This document shows positions 48,001 to 54,770 of a DNA stretch of 64,000 bases, one piece after another; within the stretch, counting starts at the first letter, position 1, and each line of letters starts with the position of its first letter. The stretch is from Deferribacteraceae bacterium UBA6793. GTDB lineage: Bacteria > Chrysiogenota > Deferribacteres > Deferribacterales > Geovibrionaceae. The notes under the pieces are model-generated. The model worked only from the letters and a program-made list of their open reading frames with translations, ran no database searches and was not told where the DNA came from. The translations under genes and the position numbers were made by a program. The stretch is taken from the NCBI GenBank assembly GCA_002452405.1, contig DKFP01000009.1, forward strand, positions 222,424-286,423, in the 5' to 3' direction.

Positions 48001-49685
48001 ATCAGTTTGAGGTTGCCGTTAACCACCTCAAACCTATTGTCGCTTACTGAGTATGTGAATGTATCGCCTGCGTCAGCATCGGTTGTGCTGAGTGCACCGA
48101 TAACTGCTCCTGCCGAATTCTCAGAAACTGTGTTAGCTGAGAGGCTAACTGCAGTCGGCGCGTAATTCACATTGGTCACGTTTACTGTAAATGCCTGAGA
48201 TTTTGTAAGACCACCGCTGTCAGTTGATGTCACGGTAACGCTTACTGTCGGTTCCGTTTCATAATTCAGGCTTGTCCCGCTTATCAGTTTGAGGTTGCCG
48301 TTAACCACTTCAAATCTATTGTCGCTTACTGTGTATGTGAATGTATCGCCTGCGTCGGCATCGGTTGTGCTGAGTGCACCGATAACTGCTCCTGCCGAAT
48401 TCTCAGAAACTGTGTTAGCTGAGAGGCTAACTGCTGACGGGGCATCATTTACGTTGGTTACGTTTACTGTAAATGCCTGAGATTTTGTAAGACCACCGCT
48501 GTCAGTTGATGTCACGGTAACGCTTACTGTCGGCTCCGTTTCATAATTCAGGCTTGTCCCGCTTATCAGTTTGAGGTTGCCGTTAACCACCTCAAACCTA
48601 TTGTCGCTTACTGAGTATGTGAATGTATCGCCTGCGTCAGCATCGGTTGTGCTGAGTGCACCGATGACAGCGCCCGCTGAGTTCTCCGCAACGGTGTTAG
48701 CTGAGAGACTAACTGCTGACGGGGCATCATTTACGTTGGTTACGTTTACTGTAAATGCCTGAGATTTAGTCAGCCCGCCGCTGTCGGTGGATGTCACGGT
48801 AACGCTTACTGTTGGCTCAGTCTCGTAGTTCAAACTTGTCCCGCTTACCAGTTTGAGATTGCCGTTAACCACCTCAAATCTGTTGTCGCTTACTGTGTAT
48901 GTGAATGTATCGCCTGCGTCGGCATCGGTTGTGCTGAGTGCACCGATAACAGCACCAGCTGAGTTCTCCGCAACAGTGTTGTCTGAAAGGCTAACCGCAG
49001 TTGGAGCTTCATTCTGTTTTGGGCTATCCGAAGAACCTCCTGAGTCTCCACCTCCGGATGCAACAGCAACGCCAACCCCCGCAACAACCGCCAATGCAGA
49101 TGCTGCAAGTATTTGCGTTCCAGTTATTGCGGATGCAGTTGCTACTGAACTTCCGGCAGAACTTCCAGCCGCCTCATAAGCAGCAAGAGAAACCATGGAC
49201 TGATATGCATTGTCAGAAAGCCCGGTCTCTGCATCAGACATAAGATATTCAACATAATCATGAACAGCCTGAGTTATTTCTCCTGAAATTTCATAAAAAT
49301 GCCCTTCGTGATAATACTTAATGGATCCTGTATCGGTAATAAGATAATCAGGTGTTATATCTGAAGCGGAACTGGAATCAGCAATAACAATTTTCATATA
49401 ATCGCGGATGAACTTAGCAACACTTTCATCATGAGCCGTAACAGAGTCAACAAAATTGTTTAAATCAGCAGCCAAAGCCTCGTCAACCTGAACAGTTAAA
49501 ACATCATTCCCAATATCAACGTTATCATTTTTTTCATTATTTTCGGCTTTATCAATACTCGCAAATGCCGAACTGTGTTTCATAATTCCAATAAACAACA
49601 AAGACATCATAATAACACTGCCGGAGTTATTTTTCTCCGTCAGAACGTTTGCAAAACGACGAAAAGAAATTTTACGTTTGCTCAT
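42084..49685 (-). CDS. Giant type I-secreted surface protein: cadherin repeats, RTX, vWA and class 3 lipase
   Basis: 2533 residues from the ATG at 49685 (GGAG 6 nt upstream; 67 upstream residues of the frame are not used). Order: N-terminal part with a hydrophobic segment at about 23-35; an Ala/Gly/Val-rich hydrophobic stretch about 190-210 followed by Gly/Ser, as in BapA/LapA-like adhesins; five 94-residue cadherin-like repeats about 226-697; RTX nonapeptides about 985-1010; a von Willebrand A domain near 1300 with MIDAS DTSGSMSG; more RTX about 1500-1545; a class 3 lipase-like domain near 1650-1800 with LVLSFRGTDS and the nucleophile motif GHSLGGAM; RTX again about 2190-2220; C-terminal secretion region. 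Calcium binding and surface adhesion are likely; a lipolytic or esterase activity is possible. It is the first gene of the secretion operon. Confidence 0.9.
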   Translation of the reverse strand: MSKRKISFRRFANVLTEKNNSGSVIMMSLLFIGIMKHSSAFASIDKAENNEKNDNVDIGNDVLTVQVDEALAADLNNFVDSVTAHDESVAKFIRDYMKIVIADSSSASDITPDYLITDTGSIKYYHEGHFYEISGEITQAVHDYVEYLMSDAETGLSDNAYQSMVSLAAYEAAGSSAGSSVATASAITGTQILAASALAVVAGVGVAVASGGGDSGGSSDSPKQNEAPTAVSLSDNTVAENSAGAVIGALSTTDADAGDTFTYTVSDNRFEVVNGNLKLVSGTSLNYETEPTVSVTVTSTDSGGLTKSQAFTVNVTNVNDAPSAVSLSANTVAENSAGAVIGALSTTDADAGDTFTYSVSDNRFEVVNGNLKLISGTSLNYETEPTVSVTVTSTDSGGLTKSQAFTVNVTNVNDAPSAVSLSANTVSENSAGAVIGALSTTDADAGDTFTYTVSDNRFEVVNGNLKLISGTSLNYETEPTVSVTVTSTDSGGLTKSQAFTVNVTNVNYAPTAVSLSANTVSENSAGAVIGALSTTDADAGDTFTYSVSDNRFEVVNGNLKLISGTSLNYETEPTVSVTVTSTDSGGLTKSQAFTVNVANVNDAPSAVSLSANTVAENSAGAVIGALSTTDADAGDTFTYSVSDNRFEVVNGNLKLISGTSLNYETEPTVSVTVTSTDSGGLTKSQAFTVNVTNLTENIFVTGTVGDDNYDYSTLLNNYTIIGLAGDDTILTDGGRDLIRPGEGADIVDTGSGDDTVVLVGTTGVNQYSSSDITNPGGTTLNLSGVLSLADLNNRSVSEAAVGEQLNGGAGTNTLVIYGNVDMTGMNVAGFQQILVNSTLTMTAQQFNSMGISFIKGDGESTLVITNDTGSPITVDLSGIDFSEFKTLNIGSDVTVVADQSDVQSLRYITGEGSLQASQNDGGLDLSGKLISTQVLNSTGVVDDGSVHNGTVVSGDIIIGTEGNDTLTGSDLGDRIEGGAGNDTIIGGSGNDIIRGGGGVDTMEGGDGDDIFVVVGDLSTGGKVDSAQDTEVLGEQLTNYNGMDFNEDESGSVEIIRGGDGNDTLYVYGTADISNYILDSIENIEIRSDVIFSAGQLSVISGLTGDGSSTIRIVNTGDTPMDIDLTQLNLSYIGQIDVGDNVNLKISSLDDLGGARILTGSGSFEALNGSISLPNTFTVQSGLQFNQIDSTQAVNLENVVHNHGDITGGAGDDYLIGSDYSDKFNGTSGDDVYVGNKGDDTFLITDVGDKIILDNGGVDTLDLSRLASGADINLKSGGTVGNDISIQLGAGNTLGAIGQIASNFNIMIIMDTSGSMSGTRLIQAKQAAIALLDAYDELGNVSVKLVRFSDSVQYTDWVDIDSATDLINGLYADGGTYYDDAINAAMNYYDLDDEGKFYDNGLNYSFFLSDGEPNYGITSTLENTWENFLIEHNIFSDALGFGGLDYDDIEYLNPIAFDGTKVEEPADDHSTGEKDASITIDVNNLEDALLEQARVDFVENVIGTSGDDTITGNSLDNIIKGGAGNDIMQGGVGNDTIIGGDGDADMAVFSGNSDQYNFSSVGGNLIVSVADGENLKDGTDTIYSSTEYLVFNNISMKFTDLYAAAESGFDNTNPIKELAVFASAAYESSTYRESLSDTWAFMNLDSNGELSLAANADSMFTNENVAALIAVHGDSLVLSFRGTDSIFSATDSDALEWVLQGDHYEKFQDSADNKNLLQAIYDYVSDDSNGIKNVYVTGHSLGGAMVTWYLCDDAIGGNALVNSGVNVYGASFAAPEALDWDVSHDFSLDNRIDYFKIEVAHDPVADVVQILEHFVESAINYVVSKGMSGLAEHGFSKLSELVADYSTNFVKYYNATMAFLKDAYPDIVTGSTFLEKLIGNLTTYIASMVDSLDVNSLITANNIIGDDAGTHINVDALTFNSLLADIPLLGLYYQVKLHGMDESYLAQIEKMDEVGFTHDLDFITHYTNIGGVEGEVDTYDPVKLSDYGEIVGDVPSMDHLIEDMQSAIGFITSILPFPFADEIGGINNLIDMDREYFSAERYTDNQILIGTNNSDILIGDAVGSSNGSDDIFYVGGGSDDVYGHQKNPFSDTAYDDDGGTDTVVYQFENTYIFKGNLNHGNMTGDFNHEIDSILNLGGTNKVVLNVDGTPDNLWDIEQLHFVDKGVNADYANHEFIGNDSTNFIVGSETGDVIYDNGGNDYVYGGAGSDEFYMGEGSDRVHGGSGIDMAFYDGNINDYSIYVQNSTLIVNDNDGNVDALYSVESLSFGGQSLIDTSFFVIWGNQAYENTLSNTGYVYETLLEMYAPVVGYSDGDYDDYMTMYGNVNYAPDNSISLFYTITEDDTSWNVLDTDEAWTFEIRLDDSYLPSAYIAYQNDNINEIQVRNPFDTSIMHIDNHPVFFVEDENDNPFLTFYEDYGSSDTIADSIADIGGWLYTSDVDMKNVSAVYGDGTTVRLYTSGDSLSNHSYLDEYDADFDDMYINNLDNSLLYEVADAESSQNELPYKLAGIDNGDMAMGMLFDDTKLANLGHYDIV
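47614..49015. repeat. Five tandem 282-bp repeats within the giant gene
   Basis: Copies begin at 47614, 47896, 48178, 48460 and 48742, each encoding one 94-residue cadherin-like unit (DNRFEVVNGNLKL, SLNYETEPTVSVTVTSTDSGG). Nucleotide identity is very high, including synonymous sites, with small blocks of shared variants shuffled between copies. Confidence 0.93.
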
Positions 49686-49930
49686 AATGTACTCCATTAA
49701 ATAATATAATACGTCAAAAAAATAACATGATGAAACTGCATCATCAACACAATTTGCACATAAATGCACAATTATGCATCTTTGTGTTAAAAATTTCACA
49801 TGTTTAACAACATCTGCACAGGAAAAACATACTACTTTAATTTTAAAACTTCTTAAATGTGATATTGCATGTGATATTTTCACCAAAACACCATAGGATT
49901 TTTCATAATCTACACCATATACTGAAAGAC

Positions 49931-50010
49931 GAGATGCTTAACCCACAAAGGGTTCACAAAGGCAAACAGAAAGACTGTCTGTGCCAAGAATGAAATGACA
50001 ACGCTATCTA
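49931..50010. repeat. Degenerate copy of the dispersed repeat
   Basis: GAGATGCTTAACCCACAAAGGGTTCACAAAGG (read in part) and ATGAAATGACAACGCTATC align with copy 2 at 13406 but have lost several paired positions. It lies in the gap from 49686 to 50453 upstream of the giant gene, which has no gene; the promoter of the secretion operon must be there but I cannot place it. Confidence 0.6.
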
Positions 50011-50331
50011 ATTTTAATAGGTGTCGTTTATTACAGGATATGCTCTGGTAGCATATGACACGATAGATAACGCATATTTTTGAACAACAAGCAGATAAAA
50101 TATTTAACTCTAAATTCATTTTTTACTATGAAAAGATGAAAATTAATCAGCAAACAGATATAACAATACGAAACATAGGCACCACATGAATGTACTTGTT
50201 CATCATATTTCAGAAGCGGTACAGTAGTCACGCTCAGGTCATAAACTGCCCCATGGAACCTTCTTAGTCCACGACATCTCTGTCTGCCGCGTTGCTCGTC
50301 AGTTGTTCATAGTGAACGATACCAATAAGTC

Positions 50332-50371
50332 CCCTACTTCTGTTAAAGCTGTAAGCAGCTTTAACAGAAGT
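50332..50371. repeat. Perfect 18-bp inverted repeat
   Basis: CTACTTCTGTTAAAGCTG, loop TAAG, CAGCTTTAACAGAAGTAG. No T-run follows on either side, so a simple terminator is doubtful; it lies in decayed sequence next to the tRNA-Arg island. Confidence 0.85.
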
Positions 50372-50453
50372 AGACCATGTTATAGTTTTTGTCCGGTTAT
50401 TCTCAAGTCTCCCAACTTCAGGCTGCGGGACACGTTGGATGTAAAAGTAGCCA

Positions 50454-50720
50454 TCAGGAAGTTATAAGTAAACGTAAATGCGCTTTGGTCATGTTTCTCT
50501 TGGAATAGGTGTTATGTACAATTGCGTTGATTATCGCCTCTCTGAGAGCCTTCGGGTCATATGGTCTGCTTTCTATCTGTTCTTTTGATGTTATCCGGGC
50601 AACGGTTTTGTTCTCAAGCTTCGGCTTGTCCAGCACCTGTATGGTCGAACAGCAACCATAATGCTTTTTATCATCATCGTTAAGTTGACGTTTGTACTCA
50701 AACCTGTTCGTTTCGGTCAT
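50454..50720 (-). pseudogene. Remnant of an AlbA/Schlafen-domain DNA-binding protein
   Basis: A short frame starts MTETNRFEYKRQL, the N-terminus of AlbA_2/Schlafen-type transcriptional regulators, then jumps to a middle segment of the same family (RPYDPKALREAIINAIVHN). About 200 residues between are missing, and the end runs out of frame after NMTKAHLRL. A sequence alike at 52339-52440 shows the same break region. Decayed by deletion and frameshift. Confidence 0.65.
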
Positions 50721-50775
50721 ATTGCCCTCATCAGCAATTTTAAACGTTATGAACAAAGATATAAACTGGCAAACA

Positions 50776-50851
50776 AAAAAAGCCGAAGCACTTTCGTACT
50801 TCGGCTTAATTTACGCGCCTGAAGAGATTCGAACTCCTAACCTTTTGATCC
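50776..50851. repeat. 76-bp direct repeat, left copy: partial tRNA-Arg plus terminator (att-like)
   Basis: Identical to 53181-53256. It contains the 3' 37 nt of tRNA-Arg(ACG) and its downstream terminator hairpin. The tRNA sequence breaks off at the anticodon-loop region. This is the signature of site-specific integration at a tRNA 3' end. Confidence 0.9.
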
Positions 50852-50941
50852 TTAGAAAAACGAGATATAGAAAAATCTGTTTGTTTATCAATCTACTTCA
50901 AAACTATTTGAAGCATTTTTGAAGCAGTGGATAAACCATCT

Positions 50942-52144
50942 TTAATTGAAATGAATATTTGCATATTTGAGTTTTTCGATTTCTTTAACAATATTTTCTA
51001 TCGTTCCAAAGGTTTTCTTTTCTTCAAATATGAGAAACTTCTTAATTAAAGAATCCAAATATGACCATATTTCATTCAAATCCTTAGTATTAATTTTCTT
51101 GTTTCCGTTATGCACAATACCTGACCGCTTAGCATACAGTTCTTTAATGTCTTTTTTGATTTTTAGTCGTGAATCATAATCATCTCCAACTAGCAAAGCT
51201 GTAATTTCTGCAATGCTACTGCTTATTGAACCAGAGAGATCACTCGCACATAGAATTTCAAGAGCAACAACTGATTTTAAGAATGCACTTTCTTTTGAAT
51301 GTTCTTTATACGCTTCCGCAATCCACTTTACAGCCAAAATAATGCGTTTTTCAATATCAGTAAGTTTACTACTACCAACAAGTTCAAAAAGTTTCATGAT
51401 TAACGGGTCTGTGACTTTTTCAATTGCAGAAAATGTCATATCTTGAATTGCACCTTTGCCTTCATCTGCAATCTTTGTTGGTAAGCCTTCGCAAAAAATA
51501 AATGATCTGAATGTTCTATTTACACTAAAGTCTGTTATACCAATATCTAAATCCTTTGCATCCCCTATTAAGTATCTTATAACAAAATCAAATTGTTCAA
51601 ATAAAATATTAGCGTCCTCTCTTGCTTTATCTGGTTCTGACGCTTCAACCGTGACTTCTATAACACAGCTTGTTTCTGGTGCGAGTGATATTTTTTTTTG
51701 TTCTAGTAATGTTGTAACTGTAGATGAATTATGGATTGTAAAAAGACCAAGTTTTGTAAAATCTTGGTCTAGTTCTAAACCATATATTTCCCTGTATACA
51801 GTAAAATCCTTAACAGGTAACTCTTTATACTTTTTTACTAATTTTAAAACATCGTCATTTTCTACCTTTGATGAAGAATGAGATTTATCCTTAATAATTT
51901 CAATAATATCATTTTTGAAATAGCGAAAACTGACTTTTGAATTGAAAAATGTTAAAGAATCATAAATATCAGTCATTATTTGATGAAATTCGTTTTTGTC
52001 TTCAGGATTAATTTTGAAGCCGTTTGATTCTAAAAAACCATATGAGTAAAAGCAATCTTCCTTGTTTGTTATAGATTTCTCTTTAGCCAGTCCAATCAGA
52101 GTATTTAATTTATCAGTAATATGCTGATATTTAGAGTCTTTCAT
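50942..52144 (-). CDS. HEPN-domain protein, probable defence (ApeA-like)
   Basis: 400 residues from the ATG at 52144, which overlaps the preceding stop as ATGA and has GGTGG upstream. The C-terminal third looks like an ApeA-type HEPN domain: AVKWIAEAYKEHSKESAFLK, VVALEILCA and the R-x4-H motif in AKRSGIVHNGNKK, the RNase active-site pattern of HEPN nucleases. The N-terminal 250 residues are not recognised. Codon use is AT-rich against its neighbours. It lies inside the tRNA-Arg island with HigBA. An antiphage or abortive-infection role is inference from domain and context. Confidence 0.65.
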   Translation of the reverse strand: MKDSKYQHITDKLNTLIGLAKEKSITNKEDCFYSYGFLESNGFKINPEDKNEFHQIMTDIYDSLTFFNSKVSFRYFKNDIIEIIKDKSHSSSKVENDDVLKLVKKYKELPVKDFTVYREIYGLELDQDFTKLGLFTIHNSSTVTTLLEQKKISLAPETSCVIEVTVEASEPDKAREDANILFEQFDFVIRYLIGDAKDLDIGITDFSVNRTFRSFIFCEGLPTKIADEGKGAIQDMTFSAIEKVTDPLIMKLFELVGSSKLTDIEKRIILAVKWIAEAYKEHSKESAFLKSVVALEILCASDLSGSISSSIAEITALLVGDDYDSRLKIKKDIKELYAKRSGIVHNGNKKINTKDLNEIWSYLDSLIKKFLIFEEKKTFGTIENIVKEIEKLKYANIHFN

Positions 52145-52440
52145 TTTACCACCCATTTCCCGCCGAAAGTGCCTTGTCGATCGATATAGTCGTTCTCTCG
52201 CAGGAATCTGATGTTGTTTTCTATTGCTGTTTCAGAAATTCCAATTTTTTCAGACAATTGAGGTGTAGATATTTCCGGATTCTCCATCACCAGCCTGACA
52301 ATTTTTTGTCTGTTCTCGTTCAAATCCCCCAACCTCATACTGGATACAAATGTGGTCTTCAGGAAGTTCTCCGTAAACGTAAATATGCTTTCGTCAGCAT
52401 CTTGTTCCTCGGAGCAGAATACCCCGTCAGAAACTCCCTT
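52141..52440 (-). pseudogene. C-terminal remnant of an AlbA/Schlafen-type protein
   Basis: The open part (52141-52338) encodes a winged helix (NENRQKIVRLVMENPEIST and SEKIGISETAIENNIRFL). Upstream, another frame encodes REFLTGYSAPRNKMLTKAYLRL, a typical segment just before this domain in full proteins, so a frameshift near 52355 separates them. The N-terminal and central domains are missing. The open part could still be made, and its stop overlaps the HEPN start. Confidence 0.6.
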
Positions 52441-52464
52441 TTATAAAAAAAGAAGTCCGCAGTC

Positions 52465-52812
52465 TCACACTCCAATCAGCGATTCATAAGGAATATCAAG
52501 TTCCTTGTGGAGGCTTTGAATCATGCGGAGGTTGAGTTTGCGTTTTTTGTTCATGACTTCGCTCACCCTGTTTTGACCGCCGAAAGATTTTTCAATGTCC
52601 TTATTGGTGAGACCCATCTGCTCCATACGGAATTTGATTGCCTCAATGGGGTCAGGGGTATCTATAAAAAAATGATTGTCCTCGTATTTTTCAACAAGCA
52701 GAGACAAAACCTCAAGTTCATCAAGGCTGTCCTGATCTTCTTTATCCATCAGCAAATCTATTCTGTTAAGAGCTTTATCATAATCTTCTTCAGTTTTTAT
52801 CGGTCTAAGCAT
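52465..52812 (-). CDS. higA: HigA-type antitoxin
   Basis: 115 residues from the ATG at 52812. The C-terminal XRE-type helix-turn-helix (EQMGLTNKDIEKSFGGQNRVSEVMN) and the N-terminal IKTEEDYDKALNRIDLLMD match the HigA family that pairs with HigB-type RNases. It starts 1 nt after the toxin stop, toxin first, as in hig loci. It should neutralise the toxin and repress the promoter. Confidence 0.88.
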   Translation of the reverse strand: MLRPIKTEEDYDKALNRIDLLMDKEDQDSLDELEVLSLLVEKYEDNHFFIDTPDPIEAIKFRMEQMGLTNKDIEKSFGGQNRVSEVMNKKRKLNLRMIQSLHKELDIPYESLIGV

Positions 52813-52813
52813 C

Positions 52814-53107
52814 TCACACCTCTGCGGCGTTAATTTTGTCATATTCCTTGTGTGTGCCGACAAATCGGATAAACACAATCTCTGCCTTATAATGTATTTT
52901 AACTATTAGCCTGTACTTATTTCCGCAAATATTGAAAACCACTCTATTATCGGCAATCAGGCTTGCACTGCGGTATTTTTCCTTTATTGACGAAAAATCG
53001 TGCCATTTTTCCTGCCTTACTTCGTAATACCATGCCTCAAGCTGGTTCTTACTGTCGTGATATTTTGCATAAAACTCAACCAGAGTCTTTTTCGCAATTA
53101 TTCTCAT
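52814..53107 (-). CDS. higB: HigB-type mRNA interferase toxin
   Basis: 97 residues. MRIIAKKTLVEFYAKYHDSK, AWYYEVRQEKWHDFSSIKE and ICGNKYRLIVKIHYKAEIVFIRFVGTH match the HigB_toxin family of ribosome-dependent RNases. The start is the family-typical N-terminus; no ribosome site precedes it, and a good promoter places transcription start at about the ATG, so a leaderless mRNA is plausible. Inside the tRNA-Arg island it may act as a stability or defence module. Confidence 0.9.
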   Translation of the reverse strand: MRIIAKKTLVEFYAKYHDSKNQLEAWYYEVRQEKWHDFSSIKEKYRSASLIADNRVVFNICGNKYRLIVKIHYKAEIVFIRFVGTHKEYDKINAAEV

Positions 53108-53112
53108 AACTA

Positions 53113-53141
53113 AAAATAATTGAGCAGTCTTTGATTGTCAA
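53113..53141 (-). promoter_or_regulatory. Promoter of higBA
   Basis: On the minus strand TTGACA (53141-53136), 17-bp spacer, TATTTT (53118-53113). The expected start is at or next to the higB ATG (53107). A CCC-N5-GGG dyad lies just upstream. Confidence 0.55.
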
Positions 53142-53180
53142 TAAAATTTTCCCGTTTTGGGATACTTTAATAAATACGAC

Positions 53181-53212
53181 AAAAAAGCCGAAGCACTTTC
53201 GTACTTCGGCTT
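53181..53212 (-). terminator. Terminator of tRNA-Arg
   Basis: AAGCCGAAG (53185-53193) and CTTCGGCTT (53204-53212) pair; on the minus strand a T-run follows. The same hairpin is duplicated at 50776-50807. Confidence 0.88.
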
Positions 53213-53256
53213 AATTTACGCGCCTGAAGAGATTCGAACTCCTAACCTTTTGATCC
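53181..53256. repeat. 76-bp direct repeat, right copy (att-like)
   Basis: Identical to 50776-50851. Covers the tRNA-Arg terminator and the 3' half of the intact tRNA gene. The two copies bracket 2.33 kb. Confidence 0.9.
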
Positions 53257-53292
53257 GTAGTCAAATGCTCTATCCAGTTGAGCTACAGGCGC
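53219..53292 (-). tRNA. tRNA-Arg (anticodon ACG)
   Basis: Acceptor arms GCGCCTG and CAGGCGC pair fully; D-arm GCTCAACTGGATAGAGC, anticodon stem-loop TTTGA-CTACGGA-TCAAA giving anticodon ACG, and T-loop GTTCGAATC are all standard. CCA is not encoded. It is the target of the flanking 76-bp duplication. Confidence 0.96.
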
Positions 53293-53339
53293 AGGGAGGG
53301 AATATATATAGTATTTAAATGGCTTTGTCAACAGCCTAA

Positions 53340-54554
53340 TCAATAAACTGCGGCAAAATCTTTGATTTTTGTTTCAGCTTCGACTTTAATCTTCTGCAAC
53401 TGTTTCTCACTAAGCTGTATTCCTGTGCGGTAAAGTGCGGCGGAAAGACCATCGTCCATTTTTTCCGTGCGGACATATTCCAACATGTTACAGGCAAGGT
53501 GCAGTATCTTAGTCTCGTTCATAAACTGATTGTCTTTCAGAGTTGAAGAAAAAAGGAGCGGCATATAGAATTCTTCGGAGAACTTCCATTTTTTCATAAG
53601 AGTTCCGCCGACCAGAATATTATTCTGCTCCGCCATTTTTCTGTAACTACCGCCTTTGACATCCTCCGGATTTTCACCTGAAAGGTAGTCGGAAATTATC
53701 GCCAGTATAAATATCTCCCCTATTTTGGAAAGCAGCCCCACAGAATACATCTGCCCTTTCGAACAAACCTTGAAAAATTCTGACATGACATAGCAAAGCG
53801 CCGCGATAGTCTGGGAATCCCTGATGGCAGTTTCGATTTCCTCAGCAAAAAGAAGGTTTTTATTCGCAGCAATGGATTTATTTATAAAGTTGACAAGATA
53901 CGCCTTCACATTGTTGATTCCGAGCCGCACAAGAGCTTTCTGAACGTCGGCAATGTTGCCATATGTTCCGCTGAAATAGGCTGAATTTGCCATGCGTATT
54001 ATGCCGGAATGGAGCGCAGGATCAAGTTTCGTCATATCATCGATCGCCTTGAAAGAGATGTTATCCTGATCCAGAACGCCGAGAACGCGGATTGCACACT
54101 CTCCCTCAACAGGCAGGGTGATATTGCCGCGTGCCAGCATAAATTTTATGTGTTCGAATATTTTTTCAGGCGAACGTGTACCGCCCGTTTCTTTCAAATA
54201 AGGTTTACATATGCTGGATTTTGACATTATCTCGGCAAAATCCATCGTCACGGTTTTATGGCTTATAGCTATGACACGGCTGTTAACCACCTGCTGCACA
54301 AGGGAATCGTCCACACAAACAATAAAAGTGTGTGTACGTCTTTCATCAATCAGGTCTTTCAGCCTGTTGTATGTGATAAGGTCGTCTCTGTTTTCTATAA
54401 TAATCAGCAGCGACGATATTTTTTTATCAACGACAGCACGTTTAAGACCGACGTTGATAGAATTGTAAGCCTCGTTCACAACGCCGAGCATGTCCATATA
54501 CGAACTGTAAAAACTTACTATCCTCGGATTGGAGCCAATAACTGAGCTTTTCAT
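53340..54554 (-). CDS. HDOD-domain signalling protein
   Basis: 404 residues. The N-terminal 130 residues are a receiver-like or unrecognised sensory region (SLLIIIENRDDLITYN). The HDOD domain spans about 140-330: ALHSGIIRMANSAYFSGTYGNIADVQKALVRLG-type sequence (quoted as pieces IRMANSAYFSG and VQKALVRLGINNVKAYLV) and SVGLLSKIGEIFILAII, with the metal-binding H/D residues of true HD phosphohydrolases absent. HDOD proteins act in signalling, motility and stress control. The gene lies upstream of tRNA-Arg on the same strand. Confidence 0.85.
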   Translation of the reverse strand: MKSSVIGSNPRIVSFYSSYMDMLGVVNEAYNSINVGLKRAVVDKKISSLLIIIENRDDLITYNRLKDLIDERRTHTFIVCVDDSLVQQVVNSRVIAISHKTVTMDFAEIMSKSSICKPYLKETGGTRSPEKIFEHIKFMLARGNITLPVEGECAIRVLGVLDQDNISFKAIDDMTKLDPALHSGIIRMANSAYFSGTYGNIADVQKALVRLGINNVKAYLVNFINKSIAANKNLLFAEEIETAIRDSQTIAALCYVMSEFFKVCSKGQMYSVGLLSKIGEIFILAIISDYLSGENPEDVKGGSYRKMAEQNNILVGGTLMKKWKFSEEFYMPLLFSSTLKDNQFMNETKILHLACNMLEYVRTEKMDDGLSAALYRTGIQLSEKQLQKIKVEAETKIKDFAAVY

Positions 54555-54715
54555 TATTCACACATATGCTGCTTTTTTAATCAGCTAGGGTAACACGCAT
54601 GAAAAAAAGCTGCAATATTTTAATTTTATGAATATGTTCTGAAAGATGGACAATTAGTTAAGTATAAATTAATAGATTACATAAGAATAACACGCTCTGG
54701 CTCTAAAAAAAGCGC

Positions 54716-54743
54716 TTGTATTATGTAAAATAGTACATATAAT
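54716..54743 (+). promoter_or_regulatory. Sigma-70 promoter of the response-regulator gene
   Basis: TTGTAT, 16-bp spacer, TATAAT, 28 bp before the ATG at 54771. The 216-bp gap between HDOD and this gene is otherwise featureless. Confidence 0.6.
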
Positions 54744-54770
54744 GTTTATCTATCACCGGAGATTATTTTA

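Noticed and set aside
47614..49015. CRISPR-like regular repetition
   Set aside because: Unit is 282 bp, in frame, encodes cadherin-like repeats without spacers.
50815..50851. A second tRNA-Arg gene
   Set aside because: Only the 3' half is present; the 5' half, D-arm and acceptor partner are missing.
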